A stretch of DNA of 64,000 nt from Flavobacteriales bacterium (GCA_018401695.1 JAGYKD010000001.1:189651-253650), one strand, 5' to 3'; positions 8,661 to 17,648 are shown, counted from the stretch's first letter. Notes: a model not told the origin generated them from the sequence alone. Made by a program: numbers and translations.

Positions 8661-9652
8661 CGCTTCCATACTTGTTCTTGTTTCCACCATTCTACCAAAT
8701 CCCTTAGGCTTTCTTCCAAGGGCCTGTTGGAGTAGTCAAGCTCCTTTTTAGCCTTTTCCGAAGAAATCCTTCGGGGGCTATGTTTCAAAATATGTAATGC
8801 TTCTTTGCTAAATACAGGAGCTTTTCCGGCCAAACGCCCCCCGAGTTCTACCAAAGGAACGGTCCACTCCCCCACCCAAAAGGGCAAGGCTTTAGGCCGC
8901 TTTGGGGAGCCTGCCAAATCCATCAAAACAGCCGCTAAATCATGCATGCTGTACCATTTTCCTGCCAACAAATACTCAGAACCCGGCACTGCACGTTCTA
9001 CAGCCTGCACCGTTGCCTGAGCTACATCGCGGATATCACAAAAATCAAAGCCCCCCGGAAAAAGTGCCGGCACTTTGCCATGTGCCATACGCCATAAAGC
9101 ATTTCCCAATAGGGATGGTTTGTAATCGGGTGGCCCCAGCATAGAACTTGGGCTTAATACAACTACCTCCATGGAATCCCCGGCTTTGGCCTGAATTCTC
9201 AAATAATTGTGGGCCGCAGCTTTGGATTGATCGTACAATCCCCCGCTAAAATTAAGAGGCCTTCGCTCATCCAATACTTCATGGGTCGGAAAAGGGCGGT
9301 AGGCATGTACGGAGCTTATATGTACAAAACGCCGCACGCCTAAACCGGAGGACAGCTTAAACAACCTTTGGGTGGCTTCCACATTAACCCCAAATATATC
9401 TTCGGGCTTACCACGACCCACGGCAATATAAGCCGCTGCATGGAGTACTACATCTGCACCTTTTATAAGGGAACGCAACGATTCGGCATCCTCCAAACTC
9501 CCCGCCACAGGTTCCAAACCTTCTAAGTGTTCAAAAAAGACAGGGAGCTCTTTTCTGACCAACAATCGAACCCTATAGCCTTTGTTGAGGAGTAAAGGCA
9601 CCACATGTTGCCCCAAATGGCCGGTTCCTCCGGTTACCGCAATGCAAGGCAT
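8657..9652 (-). CDS. NAD-dependent epimerase / 3-beta-HSD-like extended SDR
   Basis: 331-residue extended short-chain dehydrogenase. It has the Rossmann motif TGGTGHLG (residues 7-14), the catalytic Ser region HISSVHAY and the active-site Y140-x3-K144 (YDQSK). It is closest in style to dihydroflavonol reductases and 3-beta-hydroxysteroid dehydrogenases that oxidise a hydroxyl to a ketone. It is coupled by ATGA overlap to the steroid-reductase-like gene, so both may act in turn on one lipid. The start at 9652 is used; longer versions run antisense into ybjQ. Confidence 0.88.
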   Translation of the reverse strand: MPCIAVTGGTGHLGQHVVPLLLNKGYRVRLLVRKELPVFFEHLEGLEPVAGSLEDAESLRSLIKGADVVLHAAAYIAVGRGKPEDIFGVNVEATQRLFKLSSGLGVRRFVHISSVHAYRPFPTHEVLDERRPLNFSGGLYDQSKAAAHNYLRIQAKAGDSMEVVVLSPSSMLGPPDYKPSLLGNALWRMAHGKVPALFPGGFDFCDIRDVAQATVQAVERAVPGSEYLLAGKWYSMHDLAAVLMDLAGSPKRPKALPFWVGEWTVPLVELGGRLAGKAPVFSKEALHILKHSPRRISSEKAKKELDYSNRPLEESLRDLVEWWKQEQVWKR

Positions 9653-9695
9653 ATCCAATTTTTTATCATAACTTTCCGAAAATACGAATTGCTTT

Positions 9696-10010
9696 ATGAT
9701 CCTAGTTACCAGCCCCGAAGTTCCCGGCAAAAGAATAACCGAAGCCCTTGGTATTTGTGAAGGAAGCACCGTAAGAGCTCGGAATATTGGCCGCGATATT
9801 TTTGCCGGTCTTAAAAATATTGTAGGTGGAGAAATCTCTGAATATACCAAGCTTCAAGAACAAGCCAGAGCCCAGGCTATCCAAAGATTGGAACAACGCG
9901 CCAAAGTTATGGGGGCAGATGCAGTCGTAAACCTTAGAATTACCACTTCGGTCATTACCCAAGGTGCTGCCGAAATCCTAGCCTATGGAACAGCCGTTAG
10001 GTTGGAATAA
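9696..10010 (+). CDS. YbjQ/UPF0145 family protein
   Basis: 104-residue protein covering the full UPF0145 (DUF74, heavy-metal-binding-like) domain: GSTVRARNIGRDIFAGLKN, then GGEISEYTKLQEQAR and a C-terminal GADAVVNLRITTS strand. The biological role is unsettled; some relatives form pentameric rings. It is divergent from the SDR gene (43-base gap) and its stop lies one base from the murF stop. Confidence 0.9.
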   Translation: MILVTSPEVPGKRITEALGICEGSTVRARNIGRDIFAGLKNIVGGEISEYTKLQEQARAQAIQRLEQRAKVMGADAVVNLRITTSVITQGAAEILAYGTAVRLE

Positions 10011-10011
10011 T

Positions 10012-11322
10012 TCAAAAAACACCCCAGGCTTCCAGTAATTTTTCTAAAGCAAAACCTCGGCTACCTTTTACCAACCATTCTAAGGGCCTTAACGCTTCCT
10101 GATTTAGTTTTTCCAGGGCTTCTTGAGTCGTTGAGAAATAAAGGGCGCCCGGCAATACGTCTCGGCATTGGGCCCATTCGGCTCCAATGAGCATAATTTT
10201 TTCAGCCCCACTTTTGGATAACTTTTCAGCTATGCGTCTATGCTCTCTCTCCGAAAAACTTCCCAGCTCCAGCATATCTGCCAACAAAAATCCGAAAGGA
10301 GCAGAGGCATGCTGCAAAAAACTATCCACCGCCTTTTCCATACTGCTTGGATTGGCATTGTAAGCGTCCAACAATATCTTCCAACCTTTGCTTGCTATCC
10401 ACTGCGAACGCATTAGGGCAGGCTTATAACCTGCCAAACCTTTCCTCACCGCATCCATGGAAGCACCGGCCCAAACCGCTGCCGCTGCAGCATGCATCAT
10501 GTTCTCCGCATTAAAATTGCCGGCAAGTTGAGACCAAACCGGGCCTTCCCAACCCTGCAATTGCAAACCGGGTTGGTGCCCTCGCTCCAAGGCTCTTCCC
10601 TGAAAATCGGAGCTAGATTCCCAACCATATACCCAACGGGCCTGATGGGCACTGTCTTCCATTAAATCGGAATGAAAATCAGGAACCAAAGCAATGCCAT
10701 CATGTTTGGCTAACCATGCATACAATTCGGCATTGGCTTTGCGCACTCCGGCTTCATCCCCAAACCCTTCCAAGTGGTCTTTACCGTTGTTGGTCACTAA
10801 ACCAACCTCCGGCTTGGCCAATTCGGCCAAAAATGCGGTTTCGCCTTCATGATTGGCACCAATCTCTACCAAATACCACTCCGTTTCTGTAGAAAAGGAC
10901 AGCAAACTAAGGGGCACTCCTAAATGATTATTGAAATTCCCTTTTGTACACTCGGTTCTAAACGCCTCCGAAAAGCAAGCATAGAGTAATTCTTTTGTAG
11001 TAGTTTTTCCGTTGGAGCCGGCCACGCATAGCACCTTCCCCTTAAAATGTTGCCGGTGCCATGATGCCAATTGCTGCAAACCAAGCACCGCATCAGAACA
11101 GGTCCAAACCTTCGGATGGTTCGCAAACGCATGAGTTTCGCACAAAACCCAGGCAGCTCCCAATCGAAGGGCCTCACCAACAAACGTATTGCCGTCCACC
11201 CGACTTCCCTTTAAGGCCACAAAGCCATCGCCGGGAGCAAGCTTTCTATGGTCGGTACAAACCCTGGGATGCGCCAAATAGTGCTGGTATAAGGAGGAAA
11301 TCCAGCTTGTGTCTGTTTCCAT
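10012..11322 (-). CDS. murF: UDP-N-acetylmuramoyl-tripeptide--D-alanyl-D-alanine ligase MurF
   Basis: MurF adds D-Ala-D-Ala to the UDP-MurNAc tripeptide in the cytoplasm, completing the peptidoglycan precursor pentapeptide. The 436-residue protein has the Mur ligase P-loop GSNGKTTTKE (about residues 102-111), GANHEGETAFL in the central domain and the LDAYNANPSSMEKAV motif starting the C-terminal domain. The ATG at 11322 gives the family N-terminus. Unlike many bacteria, it is not in a mur/fts cluster here. It is divergent from queA across 50 bases. Confidence 0.95.
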   Translation of the reverse strand: METDTSWISSLYQHYLAHPRVCTDHRKLAPGDGFVALKGSRVDGNTFVGEALRLGAAWVLCETHAFANHPKVWTCSDAVLGLQQLASWHRQHFKGKVLCVAGSNGKTTTKELLYACFSEAFRTECTKGNFNNHLGVPLSLLSFSTETEWYLVEIGANHEGETAFLAELAKPEVGLVTNNGKDHLEGFGDEAGVRKANAELYAWLAKHDGIALVPDFHSDLMEDSAHQARWVYGWESSSDFQGRALERGHQPGLQLQGWEGPVWSQLAGNFNAENMMHAAAAAVWAGASMDAVRKGLAGYKPALMRSQWIASKGWKILLDAYNANPSSMEKAVDSFLQHASAPFGFLLADMLELGSFSEREHRRIAEKLSKSGAEKIMLIGAEWAQCRDVLPGALYFSTTQEALEKLNQEALRPLEWLVKGSRGFALEKLLEAWGVF

Positions 11323-11372
11323 GCGTTCAAATTTGCTCGTTCTTATGAGTCTGTTCAAGGCAATACCTACCT

Positions 11373-12554
11373 TTGGAGACCAAAATAAGCAACGTGGCCG
11401 AAGAATTGCTCATTTCTGAATTTATGTATGATTTGCCCAACGACAGAATTGCAAAATTCCCGGTCAAGCCAAGAGATCATGCACGCTTGCTTCAATGGAA
11501 AAACGGATCCATAGACCATCACCACTTTTTCGATTTGCCCCAAATTTTGCCCCAGAACGCACTATTGGTTGTAAACAGATCCCGCGTTATTGCAGCAAGA
11601 TTGATTTTGCGCCGAAAAAGTGGAGCTAAAGTTGAGGTGTTTCTATTAAAACCTTCGGAAATAGCCACTGAAGAAGCCATGCAAGCTCATGGTATACTCA
11701 CTTGGGAGGCCATGGTGGGCAATAGAAAACGTTGGGCAGAAGACGAATCCCTACTTCTTGATGGACCCGTGCCGGCCCGCTTCTTTTGGGTAAACAAAAA
11801 CCTAAATCTGGTGGGAGTGGAGCTCACCAACCCTAAGCATAGGTTCAAAGATTTGGTAGATCAAGCCGGAAAAATGCCCCTTCCTCCCTACCTCAACAGA
11901 GAAGCCGTGGACAGCGATAAAGTAGATTACCAAACGGTTTACAGCAAAGAAGAAGGTTCTGTAGCTGCCCCCACTGCCGGCCTGCATTTCACCGAGGAGG
12001 TAATTGCACGACTAAAGGACAAAGGCATTAGTATGCAAAGCTTGGTGCTGCATGTGGGAGCCGGCACCTTTCAACCCGTCACCACCGAAAATGCCAAAGA
12101 CCACCACATGCACACCGAATCTTTCCGGGTGGAGGCAGAAGTGCTAAGGACCTTGGCCACACACCAAGGCCCCATTATACCGGTAGGAACTACTGCGCTA
12201 CGCACCTTAGAAAGCTTGTTTTGGGCGGCTCAATTAGACCGCCTTTCCATTCCTTCCCATGCGCCTTACCAACAAAAAATACGCCGCGCAAGCAGGCAAG
12301 AGGCCATGCACCATTTGCTCCAAAAATACCCAACAGGCATTACAGGGGATACGTCCATATATATCTACCCCGGCTATAAAACCCAAATGGCCGATGCCAT
12401 CATCACCAATTTCCACCAACCCGGAAGCACCCTTATGCTCCTCATTGCAGCATTGGTTGGAGACGCCTGGAAAAGCATCTACACGGAGGCTTTAACCAAC
12501 TCCTACCGTTTCTTAAGTTATGGCGATGCATCTTTATTGTGGCGTGGCGAATAA
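11373..12554 (+). CDS. queA: tRNA preQ1(34) S-adenosylmethionine ribosyltransferase-isomerase QueA
   Basis: QueA transfers and rearranges the ribosyl part of SAM onto preQ1 in tRNA, giving epoxyqueuosine, the substrate of QueG (whose gene is at the window start). Typical motifs are DLPNDRIAKFP, VVNRSRVIAARL, APTAGLHFTEE, HVGAGTFQPV and the C-terminal ITNFHQPGSTLMLL. There is no ATG before the conserved N-terminus. TTG 11373 and GTG 11394 are the candidates, while the first in-frame ATG (11424) would cut into the domain. I give the TTG, with moderate certainty for the exact start. Confidence 0.93.
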   Translation: METKISNVAEELLISEFMYDLPNDRIAKFPVKPRDHARLLQWKNGSIDHHHFFDLPQILPQNALLVVNRSRVIAARLILRRKSGAKVEVFLLKPSEIATEEAMQAHGILTWEAMVGNRKRWAEDESLLLDGPVPARFFWVNKNLNLVGVELTNPKHRFKDLVDQAGKMPLPPYLNREAVDSDKVDYQTVYSKEEGSVAAPTAGLHFTEEVIARLKDKGISMQSLVLHVGAGTFQPVTTENAKDHHMHTESFRVEAEVLRTLATHQGPIIPVGTTALRTLESLFWAAQLDRLSIPSHAPYQQKIRRASRQEAMHHLLQKYPTGITGDTSIYIYPGYKTQMADAIITNFHQPGSTLMLLIAALVGDAWKSIYTEALTNSYRFLSYGDASLLWRGE

Positions 12555-13771
12555 GCATATGGCTCTTTTGGCTTCTGCAACCTGCAGTTTCGGCTCAAGA
12601 TTTCTCTAATGATAGCACTCATTATGAGCTGCTTAGGCATAGATTTCAAGGCCTTTTCCTTCGGCAAAGCCCCGGACCCGGTTATGGGCTTCCGATAGCA
12701 AGAATTCGGCTTGGGACTTCCTGCACACATGCCTATTGGTTCGATGAGGCCTGCGGTGGACAAGGTAAAGTTCCCGGAGCACGTAATATTTTTGAGTTTG
12801 AAGACGCAACCGCTCATTTGGGATTCCGAATGCTTCTATTGGGACTTGAATTTCATGGAAATTGGAACCCTCAAAGGGCGCAAAGTGAATTAACAGAGTG
12901 CCTCAACACCATAGACCGGCTTGACTCCCTTGCCGGAGCATGGTACGGCACCTCTACCCAACTCGATGGATTCATCTTACGCGACGACGCCTTAATTTCG
13001 AACGCATGGCCCGATACCGCAGGCTGTATGCGCAGCGGTTGGACCTGCCGCAAAAAGCCCGGACTGGGCAATCTTATGAGCCAAGACCAAATGGTTTACC
13101 TTAGCTTGGGCTATTACAGTTGGCTTGTGCAACCTACTTGGTTTCCCGAACGTGAACGCCTAACAAAACAGTGGCAAAGGCTTTTGCGCCGACTTACAAG
13201 CAACGAGTGGGTCATCAAAGATCCCTTGGGAAAACAGGTACACATTGGCGGATGGATGCTTCCCGGAGCTTTGCCCCTTAGAAAAGCCGCCCTTAGAAAA
13301 AAAATAGACCTGCCCTTTGACTTCCAAACCGAGCTACTCGGACGATGGCTCTGGTATGCTTGGCAGTTGCCCGATATGAGCAAAAAACCCCCGCTCCATC
13401 ATGAGGTTAATCGATGCATGCAGTTGGCCTTGGCCTCCCTTGATGCCGGGTTTCCAAAAACAAAAATACAGCGCTTTGCCCAAAAGGCCGATCTTGAATT
13501 ATATGCACTGCTTTGGTGGCTGTGGCACGAAACGGAGCCACTGCCGCAAAGCTTACTAGAAAAACAAAAGGAGCTGAGCCAAGGTCTTTGGTCGCTTCCA
13601 CAATGGAAAGTGCCCGGCCATACCAACCCTCCTCCGGGCTGGCGTTGCGAAAATCGTTGGCTGCATCCGGATCGAAAACCCGGCGTGGAATGGGAAGAAA
13701 ACTGCCTGTTTAATGGCTTAGACAGGCTGCTTTGGTGGCAGGTAACGCATCAATTAAAGAAACGAAAGTAA
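12539..13771 (+). CDS. Secreted Trp-rich protein of unknown function
   Basis: 410 residues starting with GTG inside the end of queA (16-base overlap). The N-terminus is a signal peptide ending VSAQ (about residue 20). The mature part is unusually rich in Trp, Leu and Gln and alpha-helical in appearance (for example LLGRWLWYAWQLPDM and LYALLWWLWHE), with two Cys in GCMRSGWTC. Alternating helices and aromatic residues could fit an alpha/alpha-toroid hydrolase, but I see no known catalytic motif. The function is unknown. Confidence 0.65.
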   Translation: MAWRISIWLFWLLQPAVSAQDFSNDSTHYELLRHRFQGLFLRQSPGPGYGLPIARIRLGTSCTHAYWFDEACGGQGKVPGARNIFEFEDATAHLGFRMLLLGLEFHGNWNPQRAQSELTECLNTIDRLDSLAGAWYGTSTQLDGFILRDDALISNAWPDTAGCMRSGWTCRKKPGLGNLMSQDQMVYLSLGYYSWLVQPTWFPERERLTKQWQRLLRRLTSNEWVIKDPLGKQVHIGGWMLPGALPLRKAALRKKIDLPFDFQTELLGRWLWYAWQLPDMSKKPPLHHEVNRCMQLALASLDAGFPKTKIQRFAQKADLELYALLWWLWHETEPLPQSLLEKQKELSQGLWSLPQWKVPGHTNPPPGWRCENRWLHPDRKPGVEWEENCLFNGLDRLLWWQVTHQLKKRK

Positions 13772-14085
13772 GCTTAGGGCGCCCGGGCGGGCCCTCCCTT
13801 CTACTCCGCCCTCGGGTTTGGGGGCAAAACCATACAGCCGGGGCGTTCCGCAAAGCTACACACCCGGCTGCATGCTTTGCCAACCCAAACCCAAGGGCGG
13901 GGTATCCGTGCCGGTCCCTGGCGCAGAGAGATACTGCTAAAATCTTGATTTATGTGTTCCCATAAGCTTGTACCACCTACCTAACCAAAGTTATGGCCCC
14001 AATAGATGCCTTGGCACCGGCGCAAAGCTAAGCCTGGAACAACATAGCGTTTTCAAATAAGAATGGGAGAAACAAGCCTATTGGC
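13772..14085. other. Convergent intergenic region containing repeat copy C
   Basis: 314 bases between convergent genes. Apart from copy C there are about 160 bases of ordinary sequence with no hairpin-plus-T terminator that I can find. Confidence 0.5.
13777..13924 (+). repeat. Dispersed folded intergenic element, copy C
   Basis: Starts 5 bases after the stop of the Trp-rich gene, same orientation. The closing pair is GCGCC (13779-13783) with GGCGC (13920-13924). The outer stem CCGCCCTCGGGTTTGG (13806-13821) pairs with 13885-13900. The inner stem 13823-13841 pairs with 13862-13881. The loop carries GCGTTCCGCAAAGC. The 3' module is GGTATCCGTGCCGGTCCCTG. No U-tract follows, so it is not a classical terminator. 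Confidence 0.8.
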
Positions 14086-14808
14086 TTAGAATGAAATTCC
14101 AAACAATCCACCAATTTGGAGCGTCTGATGACGTATGCTGTACATGGTCCAGTTGCCAATGGTGCAAGCTCCAAAACGGAAGTTAAACTGTCCCATTGGC
14201 CCATGGGTAAATGGACCGGCATCGGCAAAATCGGTTCCGGGCGCAATGGCAATCATATACCCACCACCTATACCTATACCGGCGCCACGAACTCCTGCCT
14301 GAGCATTTCGTCCATAGTTAAAGTTGACTGTTGCCGGAATAAAGAAGCTCATGTCCATGGGACCAATATCGTTGATTCGAGTAACGGCAAGACCATCACT
14401 TGCAGTTCCTGTAGCCGAAGAGACTAGGGGTATTCCTAAGTGGAAAGGGAAATCTGCACTCAAAGAGGCTTTATAGCCAATGGGTAAAAAGTTCCACCGC
14501 AAGTGATAGTGTAAATCGGCCATCATAACCGTACCGCTAACCGAAGCGGTAACATTATTGGCTACCAAGCTAAAGGTATTAAATCCTACCGAGGAACCTA
14601 TGGCTATTTTATGCACTAAGTCAGCGGAGTAGCCTGTCTTGGAGCGACCGGTTACAAAGTCCTTCGTGGCTTTGTTGGGTGTTCCCAAAGTTGCACGACG
14701 ATACGCCTTGATTTTCTTAGCATAGTGATAAGAACAAGACTGAAAACCACCGGCCAAGGTGAAGAACACAAGAAGGTACGTGGTTATTTGTCTTAGCATT
14801 GACGACAT
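14086..14808 (-). CDS. Exported protein, putative outer-membrane beta-barrel or lipoprotein
   Basis: 240 residues. The N-terminus is hydrophobic and ends at a possible lipobox (GGFQSC, Cys about residue 25). The rest alternates short Gly- and aromatic-rich strands (SSVGFNTFSLVANNV, GIGIGGGYMIAI, QIGGLFGISF) and ends with Phe, as outer-membrane beta-barrels often do. I recognise no named family. A start three codons later (14799) is also possible. Confidence 0.6.
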   Translation of the reverse strand: MSSMLRQITTYLLVFFTLAGGFQSCSYHYAKKIKAYRRATLGTPNKATKDFVTGRSKTGYSADLVHKIAIGSSVGFNTFSLVANNVTASVSGTVMMADLHYHLRWNFLPIGYKASLSADFPFHLGIPLVSSATGTASDGLAVTRINDIGPMDMSFFIPATVNFNYGRNAQAGVRGAGIGIGGGYMIAIAPGTDFADAGPFTHGPMGQFNFRFGACTIGNWTMYSIRHQTLQIGGLFGISF

Positions 14809-14910
14809 TTTGTACTACTAAAGTAGGAAGAAAAAACGAGTTTTCCCCAAAACAACGTTTAAAACAAAAAGAATATGAAACTTTTCTATGTTTATAACGT
14901 CGAAATAAAA

Positions 14911-15252
14911 TTAACTATTGTCTTCGCCCAAGACTTTTACCTGAAGATTGGGCAGGTGCATGGCGTCGATTTTTAATTGGCAACTGAGCCGGGAGGTGTC
15001 GGTAAGCACCGGCAAAGACTCCAACATATCCAGTTCATCGTCTGAGGCTTCGGGCAGCTGATCATAGCCTTGCAGCACCTGCACATGACAGGTAGCACAC
15101 AACGCCATACCTCCACAAGTGGCCAAAATAGGAAAATCTTCGCCCTTGAGTACTTCCATTAGCGAAAGTCCCATGCCTTTGGGGACTTCAAAATGGGCTT
15201 TACGGCCATTGAGGTCTTCAGCTTCTATGGACACAAAAGATTCGTCCATCAT
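14911..15252 (-). CDS. 2Fe-2S adrenodoxin/plant-type ferredoxin
   Basis: 113-residue electron carrier. Cluster ligands are visible as C46-x5-C52-x2-C55 in ATCGGMALCATCH and C91 in RLSCQLKI, which is the adrenodoxin/ISC-type spacing. It directly follows the ferredoxin reductase with a one-base TAATG overlap, so the reductase is its likely electron donor. The upstream desaturase is a likely acceptor. There is a second Met one codon later. Confidence 0.9.
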   Translation of the reverse strand: MMDESFVSIEAEDLNGRKAHFEVPKGMGLSLMEVLKGEDFPILATCGGMALCATCHVQVLQGYDQLPEASDDELDMLESLPVLTDTSRLSCQLKIDAMHLPNLQVKVLGEDNS

Positions 15253-16268
15253 TAAAAGGCATTAACTCCGTTTACGGTGGTGTATTTAAAGCTGAGCTTT
15301 TGGTCGGGGTAAACGAATGTAAAAGCAGATTGTGCCATAAGTGCCGCTTCGTGAAAGCCGCAAAGAATAAGCTTTAACTTTCCCGGGTAAGTGTTTATAT
15401 CGCCAATGGCAAAAACCCCGGGCACACCGGTGCTGTAGTCAAAGGTGTCGACTTCTATGGCGTTTTTATCTATGCTCAAGCCCCATTCGGCAATAGGTCC
15501 TAACTTTGGAGTTAGGCCAAACAAGGGAATAAATGCATCGGTATTTAATTCCTGAATTTCTTTTTGTTTGTTGGTAACCGTTACGGTTTGCAAATGCCCA
15601 TTACCGGATATTTGGGTAACCTCACTTTCCAACAATAAATTCAGCTTTCCGGCCTTGGCCAAGTCAAACACCTTTTCCGCACTTTCCGGGGCACCTCTAA
15701 AGGTATTGTTACGGTGCACCAACGAAAGTTCTGATGCCACATCCGAAAGAAAAATAGCCCAATCCAAAGCGGAATCACCACCTCCGGCCAAAACCACCTT
15801 TTGGTCTCTGTATTTTTCAGGGTCTAGAACCATATAAGACACCCCCTTCCCTTCGAATTTTTCTAGGTTTCCAACGGCAGGCTTTCTTGGCTCAAAGCAG
15901 CCTAATCCTCCTGCAATCACTACCACTTTGCAAGCAATTTGCGTACCTTCTGAGGTGGTTACCACAAAACTGTCGTCTGCCTGCCGCGCTAGGGCTTCGA
16001 CCCGTTCACCTAAAGTAAATCCCGGTTTAAAAGGAGCAATTTGCTCCATAAGTTTATCTACCAATTCACCTGCTAAAACCGAGGGATAGCCGGGAATATC
16101 GTAAATAGGTTTTTTGGGATAAATTTCGGAGAGTTGGCCGCCCACCTGGGGTAGCGCATCTACCAAATGACAACGCATTTTAAGCAGACCGGCTTCAAAT
16201 ACGGCAAACAGACCTACCGGGCCGGCCCCTACGATGCAAATATCGGTTTGTATTGCAGATTGTTCCAT
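15252..16268 (-). CDS. Ferredoxin--NADP(+) reductase, thioredoxin-reductase-like type
   Basis: 338-residue flavoprotein with an FAD-binding GAGPVG (residues 14-19), an NAD(P)H-binding AGGGDSA (161-167) and the C-terminal FAIGDINTYPGKLKLI. It lacks the CxxC redox pair of thioredoxin reductase, which places it in the YumC/FNR2 type that passes electrons from NADPH to ferredoxin. The ATG at 16268 is 8 bases after a TATTTTTG box; the frame upstream is just open. The neighbouring ferredoxin is its probable partner. Confidence 0.9.
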   Translation of the reverse strand: MEQSAIQTDICIVGAGPVGLFAVFEAGLLKMRCHLVDALPQVGGQLSEIYPKKPIYDIPGYPSVLAGELVDKLMEQIAPFKPGFTLGERVEALARQADDSFVVTTSEGTQIACKVVVIAGGLGCFEPRKPAVGNLEKFEGKGVSYMVLDPEKYRDQKVVLAGGGDSALDWAIFLSDVASELSLVHRNNTFRGAPESAEKVFDLAKAGKLNLLLESEVTQISGNGHLQTVTVTNKQKEIQELNTDAFIPLFGLTPKLGPIAEWGLSIDKNAIEVDTFDYSTGVPGVFAIGDINTYPGKLKLILCGFHEAALMAQSAFTFVYPDQKLSFKYTTVNGVNAF

Positions 16269-16276
16269 GACGCGCA

Positions 16277-16284
16277 CAAAAATA
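16277..16284 (-). promoter_or_regulatory. Possible -7 box TATTTTTG before the reductase gene
   Basis: Fits TAnnTTTG and sits 8 bases before the ATG, between desaturase and reductase genes. It could give separate transcription of the reductase-ferredoxin pair. Confidence 0.35.
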
Positions 16285-16311
16285 GTAAGCTTCCCAAAAA
16301 CGAAAAGCCTT

Positions 16312-17286
16312 TTAAGCGTTTTGAGGCGCTTTCTTTCCGTCAATGCGTTTATCACTGAATTTAACCTCTTCAGGAACCCCACGAATATCACTAACTATGC
16401 CAAAGAAAGAAAGGAACTTGAGTACATAAAAACTAGGGTCGATTTCCCACCAGAAAAAACCTTGGCGGCAAGAACCTTGATAATAATGGTGGTTGTTATG
16501 CCAACCCTCTCCCATGGTTATAAGGGCTAAAACAAAGTTGTTTCGGCTATGGTCTTTGGTACGATACCTGCGCTTGCCAAATTTATGCATTAAGGAATTA
16601 ATCGTAAAGGTTCCGTGATACAAAATCACAGTAGATGTGAGGAACCCTACCACCAAAGTAGACCAACCCGCATTCCAATCGGTCCAACCGGTGCCATTGA
16701 GTTTGTTGCCCAGGAAATAAATGGCTGCCGCCATAATTAGAGGAGGTACCAAGAAAAAATTATTCAAAAACCTCAGCTCAGGGTATTTGGCAAAATCTTG
16801 GATTAACTCGTACCGGGTTTTTTGGTAATCGGGCCCCATAATCCAACCCATGTGGGCATAAAAAAAGCCATAGATATTGGCGGAGTGTGGGTCCTTTGGC
16901 GTGTCGCTGTAGCGGTGATGCACCCTGTGGGTAGAAGCCCACCAAAGCGCCCCTTTTTGTACACTGGTTTGAGCAAAAAAAGCAATCAAAAACTGGTAAA
17001 TCCGACCTGTCTTGTATGTTTTATGCGCAAAATAGCGGTGGTAGCCCGAACTAATAAAAAACATTCGGAAATAGTACATAAACAAACATACCAACCAATC
17101 TTTCCAAGTGAATCCTGTCCAAATCATGAGCAGCGGAGACAAATGGATTAAAGCAAATCCCATTTGGTCTACCACCCTTGGTTTGTTGCGGCTTTCCTTT
17201 TCCAACTCCTGAGGCGCAGGCCCTTCAGGGGAAGTGTAACTCGGTTTCTTTAGGGCTTGCGCCGAAGAAATGTGCTCTGTATTCAT
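16312..17286 (-). CDS. Acyl-CoA/acyl-lipid delta-9 desaturase
   Basis: 324-residue membrane diiron enzyme that introduces a cis double bond into fatty acyl chains. The three histidine boxes are HRYFAH (83-88), HRVHH (120-124) and HNNHH (263-267), with four hydrophobic segments between them. It needs an electron donor: the ferredoxin reductase and ferredoxin genes follow within 43 bases on the same strand. An ATG six codons upstream (17304) is an alternative start. Confidence 0.92.
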   Translation of the reverse strand: MNTEHISSAQALKKPSYTSPEGPAPQELEKESRNKPRVVDQMGFALIHLSPLLMIWTGFTWKDWLVCLFMYYFRMFFISSGYHRYFAHKTYKTGRIYQFLIAFFAQTSVQKGALWWASTHRVHHRYSDTPKDPHSANIYGFFYAHMGWIMGPDYQKTRYELIQDFAKYPELRFLNNFFLVPPLIMAAAIYFLGNKLNGTGWTDWNAGWSTLVVGFLTSTVILYHGTFTINSLMHKFGKRRYRTKDHSRNNFVLALITMGEGWHNNHHYYQGSCRQGFFWWEIDPSFYVLKFLSFFGIVSDIRGVPEEVKFSDKRIDGKKAPQNA

Positions 17287-17324
17287 GGGCAAATGTATAG
17301 CCAAGACGAAAAGTAGTATTAAAT

Positions 17325-17603
17325 CTAAATGTTTCCGGAAATTCGATTTCCGGTGATTTGCCGCTGTGCCTTACTTTTAAAGGTTCCGGCTGTAAAACTT
17401 CTAAGCTTTAAGTGTTTGGTAGAACGACCTTGGACTCTTCTCCTCCATCGTTTGAAAGAATTTGGCTTTAATTGGTTTTGCATAAGCCGAATGACTTCCG
17501 CTTCAGTAAGGGAAAACTGATAATAAATGGCCTCGAAAGGAGTTCTGTCCTCCCAGGCCATTTCTATTATACGGTCCATTTCAATATCTGATACAGCATC
17601 CAT
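17325..17603 (-). CDS. DUF2805 / TIGR03643 family small protein
   Basis: 92-residue basic protein. The N-terminal half (RIIEMAWEDRTPFEAIYYQF, then LTEAEVIRLMQ) looks like a helix-turn-helix. The C-terminal half is strongly positively charged (FKRWRRRVQGRSTKH), typical of this uncharacterised family. It may bind nucleic acid, but this is inferred only from charge and fold. The start at 17603 is preferred over an ATG six codons earlier. Confidence 0.82.
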   Translation of the reverse strand: MDAVSDIEMDRIIEMAWEDRTPFEAIYYQFSLTEAEVIRLMQNQLKPNSFKRWRRRVQGRSTKHLKLRSFTAGTFKSKAQRQITGNRISGNI

Positions 17604-17648
17604 AAGATGATTTATGACCAAACGTATGCCGGAGGACTAAAGTTCGAA

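Noticed and set aside
9653-9850. Extended N-terminus of the SDR gene
   Set aside because: It is antisense to ybjQ, which has its own ATG and family match; TGGTGHLG requires the start near 9652.
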